Below the pieces are notes generated by a model that saw nothing but the letters and a program-made list of their open reading frames with translations, made no database searches and was not told the DNA's origin. Shown one piece after another: positions 1 through 6,213 of a stretch of 8,933 nucleotides of DNA (the first letter of the stretch is position 1; the number at the start of each line of letters is the position of its first letter). The DNA comes from CAYYWV01 sp964475385 (GTDB taxonomy: Bacteria; Pseudomonadota; Alphaproteobacteria; JAAXGF01), in NCBI GenBank assembly GCA_964475385.1, contig CAYYWV010000100.1:1-8933 (forward strand). The letters run 5' to 3'. Made by a program: the position numbers and the translations under genes.

Positions 1-127
1 GCCCTCGGGCCTGCGCCCGGCGTTCTGGGACCGCGCCCGCTACTTCGGGCTCGAAGCCAAGCTCGCCCGAGCGATGGATGATTCGGAGATTGATGAGCCT
101 GAAAAGCGTTATCCGGCAGCCGGTTGA
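1..127 (+). CDS. C-terminal end of an unidentified protein (partial)
   Basis: An open frame enters from the left edge (first whole codon at base 2) and stops at TGA 125-127, giving the last 41 residues of a protein. The visible tail is hydrophilic and mixed in charge: an aromatic-rich piece (AFWDRARYFGLEAK) is followed by an acidic stretch (MDDSEIDEPEK). This composition looks coding, and the other two forward frames are less protein-like. There is no domain, motif or membrane segment to identify it. It is followed by 102 bp of noncoding DNA before the regulator gene on the same strand, so co-transcription is possible but unproven. I do not recognise the family. Confidence 0.5.
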   Translation, partial: PSGLRPAFWDRARYFGLEAKLARAMDDSEIDEPEKRYPAAG

Positions 128-182
128 GATCGCCTGGATCTTCCGGTCAGCGGCTCCTGCGGGCCGTTAAGCGATGTTTAAA

Positions 183-207
183 CCTTGTCGGTGTATACCG
201 GGTAAGG
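183..207. promoter_or_regulatory. Imperfect dyad upstream of the MarR gene, possible operator
   Basis: CGGT (189-192) and ACCG (197-200) form an inverted repeat around GTAT. They are flanked by CCTT (183-186) and AAGG (204-207), giving a 25-bp near-symmetric element that ends 22 bp before the start codon. A separate 8-bp palindrome, GTTTAAAC, lies at 176-183. MarR proteins bind palindromes as dimers and often repress their own gene, so this is a reasonable autoregulatory operator candidate. The assignment is inferred from position and symmetry only. Confidence 0.3.
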
Positions 208-229
208 CGTTAGGAGGCCTCGGATTGAC

Positions 230-754
230 ATGAGAATGGCGGAAAGTCACGGCAGCGTTGCGGTCGCGGCGGAGACCGAGCGAGCATCGGACGGGACGAT
301 GGCGGCGCAGGCGTACTTCGAACTCACCCATCTGATCGAGCGTCTTCACCGGCGTTTTCTCGACGTGCTCCGCGCCGAGCTCGATCGCCTGGGGGTCGAT
401 GACATCAATGCGGTTCAGAGCCTGATCCTGACCAATGTCAACAGCGAGGAGATCACGGTCCGCGATCTGATCAAGCGCGGCTACTACCTGGGATCGAACG
501 CTTCGTACAATGTGAAGAAGCTGGTCGAAGCCGGCTATCTCGAACAGGAACGCTCGCCCCACGACCGGCGTTCGGTGCGCATCCGGCTGTCGCCCAAGGG
601 GTTGGATCTGTGCGAGAAGATCAACCGGCTCCAGGACGCCCACGGCGCCGCGCTCATGGCCGGCCCCGACGGCTGCGACCTGGAGAGCGCCTGCCGGACC
701 CTGCGCCGGCTCGAGCGGCGCTGGTCGGACTACGTTCAGTTCGGCCCCGCCTGA
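230..754 (+). CDS. ldtR: MarR-family winged-helix regulator, LdtR/PetP type
   Basis: A 174-residue DNA-binding regulator. Residues 1-25 are a variable tail. Helical dimerisation segments follow (AYFELTHLIERLHRRF, 28-43), then the winged helix-turn-helix at about 76-121. The recognition-helix region reads GYYLGSNASYNVKKL (84-98) and the wing contains the MarR-typical SPHDRRSVRIRLSPKG (109-124). The GYYLGSN-SYN-KKL core is characteristic of the alphaproteobacterial LdtR/PetP group. LdtR controls an L,D-transpeptidase gene in Liberibacter, and PetP is paired with PetR in Rhodobacter. Neither partner gene is visible here. The ATG at 230 is preceded by TAGGAGG at 211-217, a rather long 12-nt spacing; ATG 236 is a near-equal alternative and ATG 299 would cost 23 residues. 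The gene stands alone on the plus strand and converges on the cysteine hydrolase. A role in controlling the transport cluster is possible, but nothing in the sequence shows it. Confidence 0.88.
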   Translation: MRMAESHGSVAVAAETERASDGTMAAQAYFELTHLIERLHRRFLDVLRAELDRLGVDDINAVQSLILTNVNSEEITVRDLIKRGYYLGSNASYNVKKLVEAGYLEQERSPHDRRSVRIRLSPKGLDLCEKINRLQDAHGAALMAGPDGCDLESACRTLRRLERRWSDYVQFGPA

Positions 755-780
755 ATCGACAACACCGATCGCGTTGCGCG

Positions 781-812
781 ACGGCCGGCCGGGGACTCCC
801 GACCGGTCGTTT
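781..812 (+). terminator. Stem-loop between convergent genes, likely terminator
   Basis: Bases 781-793 pair with 798-810 around a GACT loop, giving a 13-bp GC-rich stem with one C-A mismatch and one G-U pair. It is followed by TTT (810-812). It lies between the stop of the MarR gene (754) and the stop of the convergent cysteine hydrolase (839), where a terminator is expected. The U-run is short, so termination in the plus direction is plausible rather than certain. The stem could also serve the minus-strand gene. Confidence 0.5.
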
Positions 813-838
813 CGCGTGTGGGGCTCGACGATCGACGG

Positions 839-1480
839 TCAGGGCGAGCGCCGTCTTTGGGCGGCGATCTCGGCCACCACCGCGTCGGTGGTGCGCTGGC
901 GGCAGTAGCCCGTGATCGCCGCGAGCGAGTGGTTGTGGCGGGCCTGGCTATAGGTGCAGCAAGCGTCGGTCGCCAGGGTGACCAGATACCCTTTGTCGGC
1001 GGCGTCGCGGACCGCGCTTTCGACGCACTGGTCGGTCAGAATCCCGGTGACGATCAGAAACTCGACGCCGAGGTTGCGCAGCACATAGTCGATGTTGGTC
1101 GAGTTGAAGACGCTCGACGAGGTCTTGGGGATCACGATCTCGTCGCCTTGAGGCCGGATGGGGTCGAGCATCTCGGCCCCGACCCCGCCCTTGGGCACGT
1201 GGAGGCCCGAGAGCTTGTAGTCGAGCGAGCGGTCGCGGCCGTCGGCGGTCAGGCTCTCGATCATGGTGTAGACGATCTCGTGGCCGCCTTCGCGGAAACA
1301 GGCGAGCAGGCGCTGGATATTGGGCACCACCTGACGGTCGAGCGCGTCGAAGAAGTACGTATAGTCGCCGTCGGCGAACTTCTCGCTTTCGGGAGAGGCG
1401 CAGTACTTCTGGACATCGATGATCAGAAGCGCCGTGCGCTCGGCGACAGGCGTGATCTCGCGGCTCGACGGAACGCTCAT
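839..1480 (-). CDS. Cysteine hydrolase, isochorismatase-like family
   Basis: A 213-residue cytoplasmic hydrolase of the isochorismatase-like superfamily, which cleaves amide, carbamoyl or vinyl-ether bonds through a Cys-Asp-Lys triad. All three residues are visible: Asp22 in LLIIDVQ, Lys119 in IPKTSSSVFNST, and Cys152 in TDQCVESAVRDAAD. The usual cis-peptide region VTGILTDQC precedes the nucleophile. Length is normal for the family (about 180-230). The tail DACCTYSQARHNHSL resembles amidase members such as biuret, ureidoacrylate and N-carbamoyl-amine hydrolases rather than true isochorismatases, but the substrate cannot be read from the sequence. The ATG at 1480 has a short AAGGTG ribosome site (1485-1490) 4 nt upstream. 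It diverges from the N-formylglutamate amidohydrolase-family gene across 85 bp, which suggests shared control, and it reads in the same direction as the ligase and transporter genes. Confidence 0.9.
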   Translation of the reverse strand: MSVPSSREITPVAERTALLIIDVQKYCASPESEKFADGDYTYFFDALDRQVVPNIQRLLACFREGGHEIVYTMIESLTADGRDRSLDYKLSGLHVPKGGVGAEMLDPIRPQGDEIVIPKTSSSVFNSTNIDYVLRNLGVEFLIVTGILTDQCVESAVRDAADKGYLVTLATDACCTYSQARHNHSLAAITGYCRQRTTDAVVAEIAAQRRRSP

Positions 1481-1505
1481 GGGGCACCTTTTTGCGTGAT
1501 CGGGA

Positions 1506-1535
1506 TGGACAAAAGCGCAGGCGCGAGACTATCAC
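1506..1535 (+). promoter_or_regulatory. Candidate promoter for the amidohydrolase gene in the divergent region
   Basis: TGGACA (1506-1511) and TATCAC (1530-1535) are separated by 18 bp. They match 5/6 and 4/6 of the sigma70-type consensus boxes, and the -10 box ends 30 bp before the ATG at 1566. A GTGAT/ATCAC inverted repeat (1496-1500, 1531-1535) brackets the element and could be a regulator site, though 5-bp arms are weak evidence. I could not find a convincing promoter for the divergent cysteine hydrolase. Confidence 0.33.
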
Positions 1536-1565
1536 AGGGCCTGAGAGCGAGGAAGGAGCGGAACG

Positions 1566-2384
1566 ATGGATGTGCACAGCGGCCCCGTAGCGACCGAGGC
1601 GGACTTTCGGCTTCTCGATGCGGACGAGCCGGCGCCGGTCGCCGTCGAACGCGCGGCGGGCGGATCGGACTTCGTTCTCGTCTGCGACCACGCCGGCGAC
1701 CGAATCCCGCGGCGGCTGAAGGCGCTCGGCCTCGGTCCGGCCGATCTCGGCCGCCACATCGCCATCGACATCGGCGCGGCCGCCGTGGCGCGGGGGCTTT
1801 CGGCCGCGCTTGACGCGCCCCTGGTTCTTCAGACCTACTCGCGGCTGGTGATCGACTGCAACCGCACGCCGGGCGGACAGGGCTCGATCGTGGCGGTGAG
1901 CGAGACCACCGAGATCCCCGGCAACCGCGCCGTCGGCCCGGTCGAGGCGGCGGCCCGGGCGCGCGAGATCTTCACGCCCTATCACGACGCCATCCGGGCG
2001 TTGCTCGACCGGCGCGCGGCGGACGGGCGGGCGAGCGTCCTCGTCGCGGTCCACAGCTTCACGCCGGTCTTCAAGGGCGTCTCGCGGCCGTGGCATGTGG
2101 GGCTGCTCTACAATCGCGACCGGCGCCTCGCCGACATCCTGTTCGAGATCCTGGGTCGCGAGGCCGGGCTCCGCATCGGCGACAACGAGCCCTATGCGGT
2201 CAGCGATGCGACCGACTACACCATCCCCGTCCATGGCGAGCAGCGCGGAATCCCGCACATCGAGATCGAGATTCGCCAGGATCTGATCTCGACCGCCGAG
2301 GGCCAAGCCGAATGGGCGCAACGCCTCGCGGCCGCTCTAAGCGCGGCGTTGCCTCGGCTTGAAAGGGGCGCGGGCGCTCAGTAG
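1566..2384 (+). CDS. N-formylglutamate amidohydrolase family enzyme
   Basis: A 272-residue member of the N-formylglutamate amidohydrolase family (HutG-like, PF05013), a metal-dependent cytoplasmic hydrolase group named for releasing formate from N-formyl-glutamate. Family landmarks appear in order: VCDHAGDRIP (39-48, with the predicted metal-ligand His42), YSRLVIDCNRTPG (91-103), AVHSFTPVF (161-169, His163), GDNEPYAV (205-212) and HIEIEIRQDL (231-240, with acidic residues near the end of the domain). The ATG at 1566 has a strong GGAAGGAG site (1551-1558) 7 nt upstream. No histidine-utilisation genes are nearby, so a role in histidine breakdown is not supported. This broad family is often found beside glutamine-synthetase-like ligases, as here, and the true substrate may be another N-acyl or gamma-glutamyl compound. 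It is the only plus-strand gene between the cysteine hydrolase and the ligase. Confidence 0.88.
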   Translation: MDVHSGPVATEADFRLLDADEPAPVAVERAAGGSDFVLVCDHAGDRIPRRLKALGLGPADLGRHIAIDIGAAAVARGLSAALDAPLVLQTYSRLVIDCNRTPGGQGSIVAVSETTEIPGNRAVGPVEAAARAREIFTPYHDAIRALLDRRAADGRASVLVAVHSFTPVFKGVSRPWHVGLLYNRDRRLADILFEILGREAGLRIGDNEPYAVSDATDYTIPVHGEQRGIPHIEIEIRQDLISTAEGQAEWAQRLAAALSAALPRLERGAGAQ

Positions 2385-2405
2385 CGGTACGCTCAGTAGC
2401 GGTAG
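2376..2405. repeat. 15-bp tandem duplication carrying both convergent stop codons
   Basis: GCTCAGTAGCGGTAC (2376-2390) is followed directly by GCTCAGTAGCGGTAG (2391-2405), identical at 14 of 15 positions. The first copy contains the TAG stop of the amidohydrolase gene (2382-2384). The second contains, on the minus strand, the TGA stop of the ligase (2393-2395) and the codons for its last residues. Copy number is two. Confidence 0.9.
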
Positions 2406-3742
2406 AAGTACTGCGAGAGTTCGAAGTCCTCGTCCGCGCTCTCGAAGGCCGCGTTCTCCGAGCGCTTCACGGCCAGCACCGCGCGGCCGAGGAGATCGCC
2501 GAGGGCGTCCATGAGGTACGAGTCGCTTTCGAGCGCGTCGATCGCTTCGGTGAGGCTGGTTGGCAGCCGCCGGATGCCGCGCGCCTCGCGCTCGGCCTCG
2601 CTCATCGCGCCGGGATCGACAGTCACCGCCTCGCCCGGGTCGAGCTCTCTGTTGACGCCGTCGAGGCCGGCGGCGATCAGCGCCCCAAGCGCGAGATAGG
2701 GGTTGTTGGTGTTGTCCGAGGGCTTGAGCTCCATGTTGAGCGACGGCTTGGCCTCGTCCCACAGCACCGAGGCGATTCGCACCGAGGCCTCGCGGTTGTC
2801 GAGCCCCCAGCAGGCGAAGGCCGAGCTCCACATGTGCGGTTGCAGCCGCCGGTAAGAGTTATAGCTGCCGGCCGTGAGCGCGACCAGCCCGGGGAGATGG
2901 GCGAGCACGCCGGCGATCCAATGGCGGCCGAAGGCGCTCAACTGGTTGGGGCCTTCGTCCGAGGCCATCATGTTGCGGCCGGCCTCGTCCCAGACGCTGA
3001 GATGGATATGGCAGCCGTTGCCGGCCTGATTGGCGAAGGGCTTGGGCGCGAACGAGGCCACAAAGCCGTGCTGGCGGGCGACCGCGCGCACGGTGTCGCG
3101 GTAGCGGAGCTGGTTGTCGGCGGCGCGGAGCGCCGGGGCGTGGCGAATGCTGAGCTCTTGCTGGCCGTGGCCGAGCTCGGGGTAGAACTGCTCGACCGGC
3201 ATGCCTTGGGCCTCGAAGGCGGCGACGATATCGTCGATGACCTCGACCGAGGTCTCCCAACCGATCGAGCTGAAGCAGAGGCTTTCGTCGGCGGGAACGA
3301 CGGCGCCGTCGTCCAGACGCTTGGCGAGCGTCCACTCGGGCTCGAACGCGGCCTCGATAAGAAGGCCCGCCTCGCGCGCGCGGGCGATCATGCGCTTGAG
3401 GAACCCGCGCGGGCAGGCCCCCCAAGGCTCGCGGTCGAGAGTGATCATGTCGGCCATCATGGCGGCGCTGTGGGGCGCGTAGGGCAGACGGACATAGCTG
3501 TCGACGTCGGGGACGAGGCGGATCTCGCCCACCGGCCCCATCCCTTCGACCGGCTGGAGCTGGTCGAGCATGTTCATGGCGGGCATGGCCACCGTCAGGC
3601 CGATGCCGCCGCGGACCCGCGCCATGAGCTTGTCGATATGGACCGACTTGCCGCGAATGATGCCGCTCGGATCGCAGTAGAGGAAGCGCACGAAGCGCAC
3701 GTCGTCGTTGCGAACCTTCCGTTCGAAGGCGCTCAAGGCCAT
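2393..3742 (-). CDS. Glutamine-synthetase-like gamma-glutamyl ligase
   Basis: A 449-residue protein of the class I glutamine synthetase fold, which activates the gamma-carboxyl of glutamate with ATP and joins it to an amino group. The N-terminal beta-grasp domain covers about 1-105 and the catalytic domain about 110-449. Conserved pieces include FEPEWTL (133-139), ELGHGQQELSIRH (189-201, metal/ATP site), AGNGCHIHLS (240-249), NSYRRLQP (295-302), NREASVRI (316-323) and MELKPSDNTNNPYLALGA (337-354). By hand alignment the NSYKRLVPG-x-E flap glutamate of true glutamine synthetase is replaced by Trp305, the N-terminal DGSS ammonium-site motif is absent, and Lys340 stands where Arg is usual. This points to the PuuA/IpuC/GlnA3-like ligases that act on amines rather than ammonia; the substrate is unknown. 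GGAGG (3750-3754) lies 7 nt before the ATG. The gene follows the binding-protein gene by 134 bp on the same strand. Confidence 0.92.
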   Translation of the reverse strand: MALSAFERKVRNDDVRFVRFLYCDPSGIIRGKSVHIDKLMARVRGGIGLTVAMPAMNMLDQLQPVEGMGPVGEIRLVPDVDSYVRLPYAPHSAAMMADMITLDREPWGACPRGFLKRMIARAREAGLLIEAAFEPEWTLAKRLDDGAVVPADESLCFSSIGWETSVEVIDDIVAAFEAQGMPVEQFYPELGHGQQELSIRHAPALRAADNQLRYRDTVRAVARQHGFVASFAPKPFANQAGNGCHIHLSVWDEAGRNMMASDEGPNQLSAFGRHWIAGVLAHLPGLVALTAGSYNSYRRLQPHMWSSAFACWGLDNREASVRIASVLWDEAKPSLNMELKPSDNTNNPYLALGALIAAGLDGVNRELDPGEAVTVDPGAMSEAEREARGIRRLPTSLTEAIDALESDSYLMDALGDLLGRAVLAVKRSENAAFESADEDFELSQYFYRY

Positions 3743-3791
3743 CTCACCACCTCCGCAGTGTGTCAGGATCGTTGACCGTCGGAACCGCCCG

Positions 3792-3825
3792 CGGCCGGGA
3801 TCGTGCTTCCGCCCGATCCCGGCCG
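3792..3825 (-). promoter_or_regulatory. Perfect 12-bp stem-loop between binding-protein and ligase genes
   Basis: CGGCCGGGATCG (3792-3803) and CGATCCCGGCCG (3814-3825) are exact reverse complements around a 10-nt loop. The element lies in the 134-bp gap after the binding-protein stop codon, in the transcribed direction. No T-run follows on the minus strand, so it is not a standard intrinsic terminator. Stem-loops at this place in ABC-transporter operons often protect the binding-protein mRNA or reduce read-through. An alternative 7-bp stem (3812-3818 with 3837-3843) would compete with it, because the two share bases 3814-3818. Confidence 0.65.
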
Positions 3826-3845
3826 GGACGAACGTCGATCGGGCT

Positions 3846-3861
3846 CCGCGGAACCGCGGAA
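3846..3861. repeat. 8-bp tandem repeat, CCGCGGAA x2
   Basis: CCGCGGAA occurs twice in a row just beyond the binding-protein stop codon. Each unit contains the palindrome CCGCGG. In this GC-rich DNA it may be chance, but it adds to the dense set of repeats in the gap between the binding-protein and ligase genes. Confidence 0.6.
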
Positions 3862-3876
3862 CCCTCGGTTGCCCGC

Positions 3877-5043
3877 TTAGGGCGCGGGCACCTTCTCCGG
3901 CACCATCTCGGCCGCAAGCGTGAACTTGCCGCCCTTGACGGCGATCATCGTCACGCCCTTGCGCGGCACGTGCGCGGTGGCGCTGTAGTTGAGCTCGCCG
4001 GCGACCCCGGGAAAGCCCTTGGTCGATTCGATGGCCTTGGCGATCGCCTTGCCGTTCATGCTTCCGGCGCGTCCCACCGCGTCGGCGATGAGCCGCATGG
4101 TGTCGTAGCCGAGCGCGGCGAACGCGTTCTCGACGTCGTGCCCGAACTCGGCCTTATACGCGGCCATGAACTTCTTCACCGCCGGCGAGCCGAGCTCGGC
4201 GTCCATCAGGGCGTGGGTGGTGAAATAGACGTTGTCGGCCGCCTTACCCGCGACCTCGACGAGGAGCGGCGTGTCATAGCCGTCGCCGCCGACGATCGGC
4301 CCCATGATGCCCGCGTCGCGGAACTGCTTGACGGTGGTGCCGATGTCGTCGGGCATTGCCGAAATGTAATAGAAATCGGGCTGCTGCGGCAGCGCCTTCG
4401 CCTTCGCGATCTGCGCCGAGTAATCCTTGTCGCCGAACTGATAGGTGTCCTCGAGCACGATCTTGCCGCCGAGCTCTGCGAACCGCTTCTTGAAGTAGCC
4501 GGCGAGCAGCGTGGTGTACTCGGTCCCCTTGTCCCACAGGAGATAGGCGGTCTTGCCGAAATTCTTGACCGCGAACTCGGCCCCGACCGCGGCCTGCACG
4601 TTATCGCCGAAGGGGGCCAGGAACATCATGCTGCCGACCTGGGCGGGAAGCTTCGGCGAGGTCGCGCCCGCGGTGATGAAGGGAATGCCTGCGCGCTGCG
4701 CGATCGGCCCCGCCGCCAGGGCCGAATCCGAGTCGGTGAAGCCGATGATGGCCACGACCTTGTCGGACTCGATAAGCTGGGTGGTGATGTTCGCCACCGT
4801 CGCCGGATCGGTCTTGCCGTCGCGGAGGATGAGCTCGACCTTCTGGCCGTTAATGCCGCCAGCGGCGTTGATCTCCTTCAATGCGAGCTTGGCGCCGTTG
4901 GCCGCCGGCACGTCGAGCGACGAAAGACCGCCGGTGAGGTTGAATGCCCCTCCGATCTTGATGGTCTGGGCGTCGGCCCCGGACCCAAAAGCGAGCGCGC
5001 CCAGCGACAGGACGGCCCCCAGAACGAATGCCTTGGTTTTCAA
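3877..5043 (-). CDS. Periplasmic substrate-binding protein of the Liv/HAAT ABC transporter
   Basis: A 388-residue type I periplasmic binding protein (Peripla_BP_6, LivJ/LivK type) that delivers ligand to the LivHM permease. The precursor begins MKTKAFVLGAVLSLGALAFG with a charged N-terminus, a hydrophobic core and a likely cleavage site ADA|Q (25/26). No lipobox Cys is seen. Typical motifs are LALKEINAAGGINGQKVEL (53-71), GFTDSDSALAAGP (101-113), PFITAGATSPKL (121-132), FGDKDYSAQIAKAK (203-216) and, near the end, LNYSATAHVPRKG (351-363). The start is TTG at 5041-5043: an AAGAGGAGG site (5050-5058) is 6 nt upstream and the signal peptide begins exactly there. An upstream ATG at 5115 would add 24 polar residues before the signal and lacks support. 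The gene lies 93 bp after livM. Sequence alone does not say whether the ligand is an amino acid, amide, urea-like compound or amine. Confidence 0.93.
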   Translation of the reverse strand: MKTKAFVLGAVLSLGALAFGSGADAQTIKIGGAFNLTGGLSSLDVPAANGAKLALKEINAAGGINGQKVELILRDGKTDPATVANITTQLIESDKVVAIIGFTDSDSALAAGPIAQRAGIPFITAGATSPKLPAQVGSMMFLAPFGDNVQAAVGAEFAVKNFGKTAYLLWDKGTEYTTLLAGYFKKRFAELGGKIVLEDTYQFGDKDYSAQIAKAKALPQQPDFYYISAMPDDIGTTVKQFRDAGIMGPIVGGDGYDTPLLVEVAGKAADNVYFTTHALMDAELGSPAVKKFMAAYKAEFGHDVENAFAALGYDTMRLIADAVGRAGSMNGKAIAKAIESTKGFPGVAGELNYSATAHVPRKGVTMIAVKGGKFTLAAEMVPEKVPAP

Positions 5044-5136
5044 TGTATGCCTCCTCTTGTTTAATGTCCTCCGGTTTATTTGCGACTTAAACTTGCAGAG
5101 AGTGCGGAGGATCATCTTAATACGACTGTTATGCGA

Positions 5137-6210
5137 TCACGACTCCTTCGCATTCTCCCGTTTCATGAAAAGCCGCGCGAAATTGATCTCGCGATCGCCG
5201 AGAAGTCCTTCTCGGCGAAAGATTAACACGCTGATGAAAGCGGCGGCCATAAGAATTTGGCTGAGCCCGTAGAGCGGCGGAATCTGAACCGGGCCGACCG
5301 CGAAGCCGCCTTCGAGGTTGCGCAGAATCTCGCTCAGGATGACGATCAGAACGGTTCCGACGACCGAGCCGGTGATGCTCCCCATGCCGCCCACCACCAG
5401 CATGGTGATGATGGTGAAGGTCTCGATGAAGTAGAACGCGTTGGGCGAGAAGGCGACGATGTAATGCGCCCAAAGCGCCCCCGCCACGGCGGTCAGAAAG
5501 GCGCTCAGCGCGAAGGGCCACAGCCGGCTGCGCAAAACTTGGACGCCGACCCCTTGCGCGGCGACCCGGTCTTCGCGCTGGGCCAGCATCGCCCGGCCGT
5601 AAGGCGAGCGCAGGATTCGCCAGGCGATATAGATCGTGATCAGAACCCAGGCGTACACCCACCAGACCGTGGTGTAAGCCGGGGTGCCGAAGAAGGTGCG
5701 TGAGCCCCGCGTGAACGGGGTCGCGTTGATCAGCACGACCCGGACGATGACCAGGAACGAGAGGGTGGCGACCGCCACGTAATGGCCGCTGAGCCGCAGG
5801 ATGGCGAGCCCGATCACGAGCGCCACCGCGGCCGCGAGCAGCCCGGCCGCGAGCATCGCGGGCAGGAAGCCGAGCTCGACCCCGGCGAGCCAGGACGGCA
5901 GATCGGGCAGGTTGATCGCCTTGCTCGCCACCGGCATGTCCAGGATCGCCGACGCGTAAGCCCCGAGCGCCATGAAACCGATATGGCCGAGCGAAAAGAC
6001 GCCGGTGAACCCGCTGAACAGATTGAGGCTGAGCACCAGGATGATGTCGATGCCGAGAATCACGATCACCCGGTGCTCATATGCGCTCGCGCCGTAATCG
6101 GCGTAAAGCGGCAACAGAAGAAGAAGCGCGACCGGAACCGCCATGCCGGCGTAGCGGCGCCAGTCGAGGGCGGATGCGGTCAGACCGGGTTGCGGCTTCG
6201 TGCCCTGCAT
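5137..6210 (-). CDS. livM: LivM-type ABC transporter permease
   Basis: A 357-residue inner-membrane permease of the branched-chain amino acid (HAAT) family, with about 8-10 hydrophobic helices spread over residues 21-332. Family landmarks are SGFTGVFSLGHIGFMALGAY (66-85), LSGHYVAVATLSF (140-152), the cytoplasmic coupling loop QREDRVAAQGVGV (211-223), GGMGSITGSVVGT (274-286) and the C-terminal REGLLG (333-338). The family loop is more often of the type RGxYxAixTL; here SGHYVAVATL is a mild variant. It pairs with LivH to form the channel. The ATG at 6210 is 3 bp past the livH stop, with GAGGAG inside the livH end about 9 nt upstream, so coupled translation is likely. The 93-bp gap after it leads to the binding-protein gene. 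Confidence 0.95.
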   Translation of the reverse strand: MQGTKPQPGLTASALDWRRYAGMAVPVALLLLLPLYADYGASAYEHRVIVILGIDIILVLSLNLFSGFTGVFSLGHIGFMALGAYASAILDMPVASKAINLPDLPSWLAGVELGFLPAMLAAGLLAAAVALVIGLAILRLSGHYVAVATLSFLVIVRVVLINATPFTRGSRTFFGTPAYTTVWWVYAWVLITIYIAWRILRSPYGRAMLAQREDRVAAQGVGVQVLRSRLWPFALSAFLTAVAGALWAHYIVAFSPNAFYFIETFTIITMLVVGGMGSITGSVVGTVLIVILSEILRNLEGGFAVGPVQIPPLYGLSQILMAAAFISVLIFRREGLLGDREINFARLFMKRENAKES

Positions 6211-6213
6211 CGC

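Noticed and set aside
948..2321. Minus-strand open frame spanning the divergent hydrolase pair
   Set aside because: It overlaps two well-supported genes in other frames, has low-complexity Arg-rich composition and shows no motif.
2834..3775. Plus-strand open frame opposite the ligase gene
   Set aside because: It has no recognisable motif, and the minus strand encodes a complete glutamine-synthetase-like protein.
3760..5064. Long plus-strand open frame opposite the binding-protein gene
   Set aside because: Its composition is that of an antisense shadow. The minus-strand reading has a signal peptide and full family homology.
5118..5127. TAATACGACT, identical to the first ten bases of the T7 RNA polymerase promoter
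   Set aside because: The remaining T7 promoter bases do not follow, no phage genes are present, and a 10-base match is not functional evidence.
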